A program made the translations under genes and the position numbers. Positions 1 through 11,100 of a stretch of DNA of 33,272 nt are shown here, one piece after another. The notes below the pieces were generated by a model. It had not been told where the DNA came from. It ran no database searches and saw only the letters and a program-made list of their open reading frames with translations. Every line of letters starts with the position of its first letter. Positions within the stretch are counted from its first letter, which is position 1. Source of the stretch: a virus; IMG/VR virus record IMGVR_UViG_3300017724_000032, positions 1 to 33,272 of that record; one strand, given 5' to 3'.

Positions 1-1478
1 ACTGGTACACTACTAACTAGTGCCTGTTGTGAAATCTTAAACACACCTGTGTCATCACCTGAAATTCTGTTAATGATAATTTCGTCATCATTATTAGGAA
101 CTGTTACAGCTTGCTTACCAGCAATGAACGTATTACTAATTGCTGTGTTAAATGTTTTTGTAGTTCCGCCAACTTGCCCATCAAATGTAATCTGATTTGA
201 ACTTACATCACCTGATATCTCAAAAGTAGTTGCTGATGTTAATTTATTAGCATTAGTAGCACCACCTGTAACTGTACCTGTAATATTACCAATTAAGTTA
301 CCTCTAAATTCAACAGCGTGTACTGCTGACCAACGGAGTGTTGAAGATCCTAAACTATGACTCTGTGTTGCCAATGGAAGGATACTTGCTGTTGAACTTT
401 CGCCTGCTACATTTAATTCTGTACCAACAAATAGTTTTTTAGCAATACCTACACCGCCACTAATTTTAACTGCGCCAGTACCAATACTAGCACTATCTGT
501 TGTACCTTGTATAGTTAAGTTATCACTTGCTTGAATTGATCCTGATACATCAAGCGCCTCTGCTGGACTTAGTGTATTAATACCAACTTTTTCAGTTGAG
601 TCAATTCTAATAACATTTTTCTGTACACCTAAATTATTAACTTTAAAGTCAATTGGTGCGCCTGATGTTAAGTTAGTAATAGCACCTGATGTACCTTGTA
701 CGTCAAATGTTACACTAGCAGTTTGTCCTACTTGTATACCTGCGTTATTACTAATAATAAGTTGTTCGTTTGATGTACTTGTAACATCATTTCTTAAAAA
801 TTTACTTGCGTCAACCTTTACTCCGTTAACAATAAGGTTTTCTGCTTTTTCACTTGTTCCTAAAAATTTACTAACACCTGATCCGCCAATGTTTAAACTT
901 GATAAGTTTAGTCCTGGTTGTATAATTGTAAATCCTGCGATAGTTGTTTTTGGTTGGAATGTTCTTGTACTATAAATTGATACTGGTGATCCTGCGACTT
1001 CAACTTGTAGGATAGTATAAAGTACATCATCTTTACCTGTTACTACAACAGGCTTTGCTCCAGTTAATAGTCCGTCACTGTATTCTGGTCCAACTAGTGT
1101 CCATCCACTACCTGTAAAAATATACAACTGGTTGTTATCTGTATCAGACCAAAGATCACCTTGTAGTGCGTTAGAAACATCTGGTGCTGTACTTCCTTTT
1201 TTAAGTCCACTAGCATTAACCCAACCTGTACCATCGTATAGTTTTAAAGTATCAATGCCTGTTGAACTGTCATACCATAACTGTCCTTGGACTGGATTTC
1301 TTGGCGCCGCTGTATTAGCGAAATTTTCTAGTAAATTTAAAAAACTGTTTGCAATAACTGACCCATAACTAGTAGTGTTACGTCCAGGAATATCTAGACT
1401 TGTTTGCTGATTAATTGTACTATCTTCAATAGAGATAGTGCCTTTATTAGTGTCCGAGTAGTTAATTGTATATGCCAT
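1..1478 (-). CDS. Fibre-like virion structural protein, 5' part only (runs off left edge)
   Basis: An open minus-strand frame starts at the ATG at 1478 and stays open to the window edge, giving about 492 N-terminal residues beginning MAYTINYSDT. Residues about 62-125 hold two copies of a short motif of the form QG-LW-D...L-(L/I)Y-(D/T)G-GW, which is common near the N-terminus of phage fibre-like proteins. The rest is rich in Gly, Ser, Thr and Asn with regular beta-strand periodicity, including LGSSTLRWSAVHA followed by NITGTVTGGATNANKL. That style is typical of trimeric beta-rich tail fibre or fibre-attachment proteins of marine T4-like phages. The start codon shares one base with the upstream gene's stop (TAATG), so translation is probably coupled. 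The C-terminus, which would carry any receptor-binding tip, lies outside the window. The fibre role is inferred from composition and position; it could be another tail structural protein. Confidence 0.75.
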   Translation of the reverse strand, partial: MAYTINYSDTNKGTISIEDSTINQQTSLDIPGRNTTSYGSVIANSFLNLLENFANTAAPRNPVQGQLWYDSSTGIDTLKLYDGTGWVNASGLKKGSTAPDVSNALQGDLWSDTDNNQLYIFTGSGWTLVGPEYSDGLLTGAKPVVVTGKDDVLYTILQVEVAGSPVSIYSTRTFQPKTTIAGFTIIQPGLNLSSLNIGGSGVSKFLGTSEKAENLIVNGVKVDASKFLRNDVTSTSNEQLIISNNAGIQVGQTASVTFDVQGTSGAITNLTSGAPIDFKVNNLGVQKNVIRIDSTEKVGINTLSPAEALDVSGSIQASDNLTIQGTTDSASIGTGAVKISGGVGIAKKLFVGTELNVAGESSTASILPLATQSHSLGSSTLRWSAVHAVEFRGNLIGNITGTVTGGATNANKLTSATTFEISGDVSSNQITFDGQVGGTTKTFNTAISNTFIAGKQAVTVPNNDDEIIINRISGDDTGVFKISQQALVSSVP

Positions 1479-2089
1479 TATTCACTCAATCCTGATAAAC
1501 TTTGTACACGCACAGTATAATCAATTTGAATAAGTCTATTCAAACTCTTTTGTACTGGGTGGAAAATTACATGTGTTAACAGTCTACCTTGTCCTGATGG
1601 GCTATAACTTACTAAGCCTAGTTCATCAAATACATATAAACTATCAGCGTTGGTTGCGTTATCAACAGCATCTTGCCCTGTTGGCTCACCATAGTCAAGT
1701 AAGCAACTAACAACAATATCTGTATAATTAGTGCCGCTTACGTGCCTTGATTCAATTTTATTTCTTGCTGGATCTGTGTTATTAACACTTCTATCATCAA
1801 CAACTTTGATAAAAGTTTGGTTATACAAACTAGCATTAGTTCCTGTTGAGTTTGGTGTTAAGTATGTAATAATGCCTGTAGGATCAATACTAGTTCCACC
1901 ATTACCAAATGCCATTTGATACACAAATCCTTCACCTGCGTTAGCTAAACTTTCAGCTAATGAAATACTCATATTCTCATAATGAATAGCATTCCGTTTA
2001 TCAATAAGCACTTCGCCTGATTTAGGGTCAGTTATCTTAATATGTCCTTGGAGCATTACTCCGTTTTGTTCTTTAATAGTGTCTATCAT
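1478..2089 (-). CDS. Putative virion structural protein, 203 aa
   Basis: This complete frame starts MIDTIKEQNG. An AGGA ribosome-binding site lies 9 bases before the ATG. The central stretch (residues about 40-80) reads IHYENMSISLAESLANAG and then MAFGNGGTSIDPTG. I recognise this only as a style shared with small structural proteins in the tail region of marine T4-like phages. No enzymatic motif, signal peptide or membrane segment is visible. It lies between the giant baseplate-region protein and the fibre-like gene, overlapping the latter by one base. That suggests a connector or adaptor of the distal tail, but this is context only. A late-promoter-like element just upstream (2108-2115) could give it and the fibre gene their own late transcript. 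Confidence 0.7.
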   Translation of the reverse strand: MIDTIKEQNGVMLQGHIKITDPKSGEVLIDKRNAIHYENMSISLAESLANAGEGFVYQMAFGNGGTSIDPTGIITYLTPNSTGTNASLYNQTFIKVVDDRSVNNTDPARNKIESRHVSGTNYTDIVVSCLLDYGEPTGQDAVDNATNADSLYVFDELGLVSYSPSGQGRLLTHVIFHPVQKSLNRLIQIDYTVRVQSLSGLSE

Positions 2090-2107
2090 AATTTTTTTCC
2101 TACACTG

Positions 2108-2115
2108 TATTTATT
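2108..2115 (-). promoter_or_regulatory. Late-promoter-like element AATAAATA upstream of the 203-aa gene
   Basis: On the minus strand the sequence reads AATAAATACAG, matching 7 of 8 positions of the T4 late element TATAAATA. It overlaps the stop codon of the giant gene and lies 19 bases before the ATG at 2089, which still leaves room for the AGGA site. T4-type late promoters need only this -10-like element and are read by polymerase carrying gp55, which this phage encodes. AT-rich DNA makes chance matches common. Confidence 0.5.
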
Positions 2116-5100
2116 TGGGTAGCTCCACCTTTTCTGCCTTAAAGAAACGTGCAACCAAAGTTTCTGCGTCATTCAATGATTCTCCAGTATTTGACCATAG
2201 TGTTCCTGTTCTACGCACTATTTGTATCTTAACTCCGTCTCCGGGTTTATTTAACAAAGTTACAAATGGTGTTCTTCCATCTACGGAGAACTCTGCTGGT
2301 GAAGTAACATCAGCTTCTGGGGAATCTTGGTCTATTGTTGCGTCAAATACTTGTATAGCATTTTTACGCAATCTCTTGCCACCTACAAATATTTCAAATT
2401 CATTAACACTATTTGGAGTAAATCCTAACTCAAATACTTGTGTTGAGTTATCTCCCTCTAATTCATCTATAGTAGTGTTATCTCTGTATGGTGCTGTTTG
2501 TGTACTATCAGCATTATATATGTCACTTCCTGCTAGATGTAGTGCTTTTGCTCCTGTTCCTAGCGTGCCTCTTTGAATTTGACGTAATACGTTGCCTTGC
2601 TTAATTAGATATTCAATACGTTCGCCGTTTACAAATATAATACCTGGTATAGCACTATCTTTGTCTGGTGCGCTTAGTGTACTAGCATCTTCTAATACAA
2701 TTTGTTTGTCTGTTACACTTAAATCGATTGCTAATTTAAGAGGTGCTTTGTCGCCTAAGCGTTTGTAAATATTTCTATTCAATATATCTTTGAACTGACT
2801 AAATCCGAACTTTGGACTAATTGGTCCTAAAGCACTAAATTGTATAAGTTCAATTACACTATTATCTGCGAAATTAGTCTTATATCTTAGATAATTTCTG
2901 TCATCAGTTAAAGTGTAGTCTATACTAGGTGTTTGTAATACACCATCAATTGTTAACCACACATACTGAGCATCAATTGCTGTATTTCTTAGTTTTACTA
3001 ATCCGCCTTGTAAACGTTTAAATTCTTTAAAGTCTTCACTGTTTGTATTAAGTACAGTTCTTGAAACAACATCATAATTGATTCTTTCAAAATCCATGCT
3101 ATCATGTTTATTAAATGTATACACAGTAAATTTTTCGCCTTCTGCTGGCGCTGTTGCTAATTGTATTGTGCTACCACTATCTACCCAAACATCTTGACTA
3201 TTAATACTTTGTACACTACCAAATGCGTAATCTCCGTCAGTACGTAAATAAACTTCTAATATATCGCCTTCATTACCAATACCTGGCTCAAGTTTGATAC
3301 TACTATTAGATGGACGTATATTATACTGAACAGCAATATCTAATTCTTTTCCGTTTAGTAATACTAATATATCACTTGCGTCGAAAGATCCAACTGGTGT
3401 TTGCCAAATTTTAACATAATATTCTCTTGCCGCAGTAACATTAAACTGTTGGTTATATCCTGGATTTAAAATCTTATTACCTTTTTTAACAATTACATTA
3501 TGACTGTTTGGTTTTGAACTGTATGGAGTTTTTGCTAAATCAAATAATCTTGTACTTCCATCACCTGTAAACTCGGTAGTTTCAATTCTACTGAAACTAT
3601 CAGTTTTACTATAGATAGCATAACTAATTACACTATTATCTCTTGGTGCTGAACCAAATTCTAATGTTGCTTTAGGATCAGCATCGTCAGTACTATCATC
3701 ATTTGGACTTGCTACTAGTACACTTTCAACTTCGACGCCGTCAACTGTTGCGATATAATCTAAGTCTTCAGTATATCTTGCTTTAGTAACATATTGTATA
3801 GTTGATCCATCAGCTATAATTTGTGCTTGCTCAAGAATGTTTTCGCCGTTGCCACTAATACTAACAATGTTTACTTCTGTACCTAACGCTGGCACACTAG
3901 CAAGGGTTACTATTTTATTTCTATAATCTACTGTATATTGTGACTGTGCTTGTATAATATTATTAACTGTAACAATAAGTCCATCTTTGTTTTGTGGTTG
4001 TATACCAAACGCAAATTTTGCTTCTGTGCCATCAGATCTGTAAGAGTTACTAGATAATGTGCTACCGCCTTCTGTAGGTCTGTGGTAAACTTTAATATCT
4101 ACTGAATCTAATACTTGTCCAGGAACTTGTTCTTCAGGTCCTTTACTTGTTGTAGGTGTAACAAAACCATCGCCATCAATAATAATTTCTTCTGGGTTAA
4201 TACCTTTTGCTGTTCCAAATGCTAAATCGCCACCTTGTAATAATGTATCATAAGATGTAGGATCCGGAATAACTGATCCGTCTGATGATTTCTTACGTAC
4301 AACAACCACATCGCCACTAACAAATCTTTGTACATCCATTGTTATAGTAACTGTGCTTGTAGTTCCGTCACCTGTTAATGACTGTAATACAGCATTATCA
4401 TTAGTTTGGCTTTCTGTTCCAAAGTTTGGATCATCAAGTCTTACACCGTTTAGATAAATGTTATACTCTACACCATTTTCTAATGGTGTAGTAAGTTGGA
4501 ATACTTCCGTACTTCCATCTAACTGAAATATTTCATCTTCAAATGTAGTATCAAATGTATCGTATGTAGTTGTAAACCAAGCATCTGAATCCCAACCTGT
4601 GCCAGATCCAAAATCAAAACTAGTAACTTCAACTCCGCCGTAGTCAATGCCGTCTAATAATTGTCCTAGATCGTTTCCGTATTGACCTGTAGTTGGATCA
4701 TAATATAGATTAATTCTATCCTGTGCTTGTAACAAGTCAGGTGACTTATTATATTTTACAGATATAGTTTGACCAAGTTTTAATGACGTTGTAAAATTAA
4801 CTCTTCCAAAGTTACGTGTAAATCCTTTTGTATCATCTTTAACATTTTCAAAAGAATATTCACTTTTTAACAATTCTAATCCATCTAGTGTAACAGTAAT
4901 ATTAGTTGACTTTAACTGCATTGGCCATTTTAAATCTAATTGTAACTGATCTAAACTACTGGTAAATGTTTCTGTTTCAACAAGTGTTTGAAATAAGTAG
5001 GCTCCTGTAACTCTGTCAAACTTAACTCTAATATTTGAAGATTTTGCTTTACCGTTTCCAAAAATAGCACTTAGTCTAGCAGGAGAGCCACCTTCTTCAA

Positions 5101-8100
5101 TTGAACCTATTATTGTTATTGTTGGATTAGATAAGTAACCTGATCCTGCGTTAATAATTTTAACTGAAGTTATTTTTCCGTTACCAACAAATGCTTCAGC
5201 TTTAGCGCCAGAGCCGCCGCCACCTGTAATCTGTATAATAGGAGCAATGTTGTATCCTGAGCCTGGATCAGCAATAGCAATACTTGTAATTTCAAATCCT
5301 ACATTGTCAGCCCAGTGTTTTTGTGGATATTCTGTAATACGAGAATTGTCTGAAACAATTTCACCATCTACAATTTGTACACTTTGCGGTACAATTTTAC
5401 CTTGTAGCTCACTGTATACCGGTGGTAAATCAAAGTCAGTAATACTGTTGTTTGAAGTTTCTAAATTTTCGTATGAACTTAGGTATTCTCTAACCTTAGT
5501 TTTATACGGTTTCATTTCTTCTACGTATTTTTCATAACTAGGAAGACTGTCATTTTTAAATGTTATTCTTTGATCTAAACTACCTACATTGTGTTTTGCT
5601 TTTACAAAACTTGTTTTAATTGCCCAGTCTACATTTAGTTGCTCTGTGAAAACATATTTTAGACTTGCGAAGAATAATTGATTCCAGTGTACTTGTAACT
5701 GATCTATAAAAATATCATTCTTAACAATATTAATAATTTTACGCATTTCTTGTACAGGTTCAGTATCATAAAATATTCTATCATAACTTGCGCCGTCAAA
5801 TGCTATATTGTCACTATTAACATCATACAAGCTATCTAAGAATTCAATAGTTCCGTTCTGTCTACCAATAGTTGAATAGTTTATACTATAGTCGCTAGTA
5901 TCTTCATCGGCAACTTTTTTAAGTAATAACCAGCCGCCTGTACCAACGTTATCAATTTTTACAATATCGCCAATATTATTTTCTAATCCATATAGTTGAT
6001 AACTGGCATCAATATTATTATTAATAAATGTAAACTGATTGTAATCTTTAGCGTACCAATCAATATATTTCCAATATAAGTTTACATCATAACTTTGTGT
6101 AAGTGTTCTTTGATACTCTATGCCGTTCCACTGGAATACACTCCACTTACCATTAATATTTTCATCGTTTTTAACAAGTACAGCAAATTTTCTTACAGTA
6201 ATACGTGCATTACTACTGTATCCTTTACCAGGATTAATAATTTCTACTGAACTAATTCTGCCTCTAGTGTCTAAACTTACGTTAAGCTCGGCACCTGTTC
6301 CTTGAGTATCTGTAATTGCGTAGGTTGGTGGATTAATATATCCTTCACCTGGATCTGTAATTAGCACATTAATAATAACACCATTTTCGATTTCTAATGT
6401 TAGTGTAGCAGGCTTAACACGAGCAATACTTACAAATCTCATTTCAGCAAATGTGTCTGCTGTTGTATCAAAAATACCTGTTGCTACTGTTGGTAGCGGA
6501 TCAAACTCAGTCAACTTTGTTAAATCAAAATCGTCTACAATTAAATTATCTTTTAAAACACCATTAACTCTTTCAACAAACTGTTTACGTGCTTCTGTCT
6601 TGTTTATAAACCAACTTTGTCTTGGCTGATTTAGAGAACCGTATTTTTGGTTAGTTGGAAGGTTAATATCCGGAACAGGACGTTCGTTTGTGTCAAAGCC
6701 AACTAAACTATCAAACCATTTTTGTTCAATTACTCTATTTGGAATACTTGTTTCCAATCCATCAGTTATAATTTGATATTGATTGTGTGTATTCTGTTCT
6801 TGGTTATCAATAGTCCACCAATTGAAACTTATTGCTACGTCTTTGTCTTGTATAAGGCTTTCACAGTTGAATAACGCAAAACGCTGATTGCTTAACATAG
6901 CAACAAATCTATATCCAATCGAAGCTGGATCTGAAATATATGTAGCAACATCGAATCCAGTAACACTTCTATTTTCTACTGACGGAAGTGTACGCTTGTT
7001 CTTAACCCAATAGTAATAAAAATTAGCAAATGTACCCGAAGCACTATTGTATTTTCTACGTTTAGAATAAACACTATCTCCGTATTTTGTTGTACCACTT
7101 ATCCCATCAACAAGTCCTGATTCAGATCCTTGTTGTGCGTCCCATTCGCTTGGTAGCAATGTTGACTCTACCCATTCGTAAATATCAACTGTTGTACCTT
7201 GGAATAGTTTATTAAAATTATTAGTACCTTCTGTAATGTCGCCTTGATGATGATTAATAAATCTAGCACTATCAATATCCCACCATAACTTACCAATCCA
7301 AGTATCACTTGTGTAGTCTAAATCATGTGTTTGTATATTAGCATCTGTACTTACATTGTATCTACAAGGGTCATAACTGGTTTTAAAACTAATCTCTTGT
7401 TCTGCTGGTCCAGCAATTTTTCCTTGTATAGGATCAATGTAATCAATATATGATACTAAAGTATTATCTACAGTATTATAAAGGAATACACCTTTGAATT
7501 TTTCTGTGTCAGCTGGAATTACAGGACTTCTAGCAATATCCCAGGCTTTAGAATTTAATGGTTTTCTGTATTCAGCAACAACTCCTCTATCTTGTACTCC
7601 ATTAGTGATAGTGGTTTGCTTAGGCAATCCAACATATACATGGTTATTTTTAACTTTTAAAATACTACCAAAATCTTCAGTGTCTACGTTATAGCTAAAG
7701 TCTTGTCCGTATAATAAACTATCATTAATAGATTCGTATATACTAACTAATCCGCTATTGTTATCCGTAGTTAAGAATTCAGTATTTCCTCTGTCAAAGG
7801 ATGTAAAAGTATCAAAAGTTGTTTGAGTTTGTATATCTCCGCCTTTGGCTGTAATAGCAAGAGTAGCACCGTCAAAGTCTAACTTACTACCAAATCTAGT
7901 ATTTGGTGTTGCGTCTTTTGGTCTAATAGTTTGTTTATATACAAAAGTATCTCCGCTCTGTACATATACATACACTGCTCCATTTGACCTACTTGTATCG
8001 CTATTAAATGAAGCACCAATAGCAATTTTCTTGCCGTCGGCACTAATTGCTATATCTTCTCCAAAATGTTCTGTAAGATCTGATGGTTCAAGTATTTGAC

Positions 8101-11100
8101 TATAAACGTATTGATCTTCAAATTTTCTATATATAACAACCTTAGTATTTGGCACAGCACTATCTTGTGTGTTTAGGTATCTAGCAGTGGTAATTAATAC
8201 ACTACCATCAGTGCTTACATCAAATGATTCGCCTACTTCTTCTAAGTATAACTGATCAACTGTACTTTCAGTAATACTAAAGTTAGTATCATTTGGTACA
8301 TAACCTAGTAAGTCAATTCCACTATTAACCTGCTCCCATAATAAAGGATTAAACACTCCTGGAACAATATTACTTTTTGATTCATACACTGCTTCGCCGA
8401 ATTTAACATATTCACCCTGTACATATGACGCTGATGATCTATGTAATCCTCTATATAACGGTTCGCTACCAATAGTCCAATTTTCTGTTGGTGTTTTATC
8501 AACGAAGAATATCTTACCATTGTTTACTTCAGTGCCATCACCTTTAGCATGAATATATAATCTGTAGTTTTCTCCTGTTTGAGAAAATTTAAGTTGATTA
8601 CCTAGTCTGCGATTGTTTTCACTCTTTGGTAAAGTATAGTAACTTAATAATTGGTATGTTAATCCTTTTTTCTCGTATACAGCAAACGCTCCTTCGTTAG
8701 TAAATCCGCTTTCTGTACCTTCAGGTGATAATGGAAGATTATAAGTTCTTGTCCAATCTAAATTTAAAGCACTTGGAGGAGTAGCTAATTCAAAAATTCC
8801 GCTAACTGTAGCACTTTGATATAAGAAATATTCTAATGCTTGTAATGTATTAGTAGTTGGAATAGAAATATTTGTTTGCTTGTCAATAACTATTAACGGT
8901 CCTGAAATACTATTTTCATGATGTACTGCGTTAATTGGACCAATTGTTCTTAGTGTACTATCATTTTCAACAAATGTAGCATTAGAGTTAACTCCATAAT
9001 CACTACCTACTGACATTGTTCCAGTTTTATTCTTAAAGAATATTCTTACAACACCAAAATCTCTTTTAATATATACAATTTCTGCTGACTCACCTGAGGC
9101 GCTATCAGTAATTGTGTTACCTACTAATGGAATAAAAGGATCACCTTGTAGATTAAAGTTTGTTAATCTTACATCCATAAATCCGTTCCATATATCAGCA
9201 ACAGTGTGTTCAGTATCGTTAATATATGTAAAGTCTAAATTAATAGCACTTGGATTTTGTACAATCCCGTTTACTGTTATATTATTAAGCCAGACTCTAA
9301 GTTTATCACCAACTGTAGTGTTTGCTCCAGCAACAGCTTCTGATCTTATAAACCATTTACTATCAATTCTGTCAATTAGTGTTGATCCTTCAGTGTGTGA
9401 TAATGTACCAATCAAAGAAGGTTGTGTTGGTTTAGTAATGTCTTGTTGTAATTGTACATCTAAGATATTTGTAAAGTCTGGAGTTGGTGTTACAAAGTCG
9501 TTCTCTACTTTGATAGTTTGAATAACAAGTTGAGGATCTGTTTCTTCTAACTCTGTTGTGTTAAATAAAGAACCTACATCAATCTTCCACCAACCGTTAT
9601 GATATGTATCATCAGTTTTTAATATAACTTGATAATCACCAACTGTAACATTATTTTGTGTAAGCACTCCGGACTCAGTAAATGTACCATTAATATCGTT
9701 AATGTATACTGCCATTTGGTTGTCGTCGTTTACTTTTCTGTAAACAACTGTAGCTTTTCCTGTATCAGTTTGTACTATACTACCAACATCTGGAACACTT
9801 AACGAACTTTCAATTTGTAATACTTTTTGTACTTTTGCTGTAATAGTATGTTCACCATTTATAAATGATTCAGTTAATACTGGATCGCTATTAAATGGAT
9901 CTCTACCTGAAAGATTGCCTGTAGTATATCTATTCCATTTTAAGAATAATCTATCTCCGGCTTTAGTTCCTTCAAACTGTTCTTGTTCAGCTCTAATCAA
10001 GATATGATCAGTTGCTACATCAGTACCTAGGCCGTAATCACCTCTTGCCATAAACACTGTTTCTGGGTATTCATTAGCAAAGCTATCATAAGTTCCGTCT
10101 AAACTCTGTTGGTTACTTGATGATGCTGGGAATAACTGTATACTATCGCCTTCAATAGTACGTTTAGCTTTCCATAATTGTTCATCATATAATACAACAT
10201 CACCGGCAACATAATTTACTAAACTATTATACTCGCCTTTTAGTTTACTTTTTAAATTTCCGGCATTTGGTGATCCAATAGCAAGATATTTGTTGTCACC
10301 GGATATTGCTACACTTGTGCCAAAGCCGCCATTTTGATCATATAAAAATGCTTGTTCGTCAATTTGCTGTAAGTATCCAAAATCTGTATTGTCGCTTGGG
10401 CGAGCATATATGTATACCGAACCGTTAAGATCTTTAGGCGCACTAATTGCTATAGTATTGTTATTATCACTAATAGCAAAATCTGCTCCGAAATCTTTTT
10501 GTGTACTGTCTAACAATCCTGCTAATGTATTTTTAATATCTGTCTTTAACTCAAACACTTGCTTATTTTTAAGCACTGTCCATTTGCCGCTATCGTCATC
10601 ATCAATCCAGATAGTATCGTTGTACTGTTTATTATCTGAATCTGTACTAAATTGCTTACTACTTTTAATAATGTCATTAGCTGTAGCTATATTAGGTAAT
10701 CTATAATTGGTAAATTGTGTTAGGTATCCGTTAGCAGAATCAATAGCAGTAATACTGTCTGTTGTTTTAAGTGTTAATACATTTAAATTAATAGATTCAA
10801 TTTCATAAAAACCATCAACGTCTGTATCAATATCATGTACACCAATTATATCACCGACAGATGCCTCTGCTATAGTGTCTAATGTAATAGTGAAGGAATC
10901 TGTATCACTATCTGATATACTTGTAATTTTATTACTACTTTCTACATGCTTATACACTGCCCATGTTGTTTGTGTTTTTGAATTTGCTGTCCATACATAA
11001 CTATTAGCTGGAATTTCTGTTAATGTTTTATCAACAATACTTGAATATGTTAGTAGTTGTACAGTTACATCATTTGGGTTTACATAACCAGCAGTTTTAG

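Noticed and set aside
8305-8520. Various 60-170 aa frames inside the large structural genes (such as 8305-8520, 2079-2576, 30891-31292)
   Set aside because: They lie in other frames or strands of well-supported genes, have biased composition from the host gene's codons and lack ribosome sites or family features.
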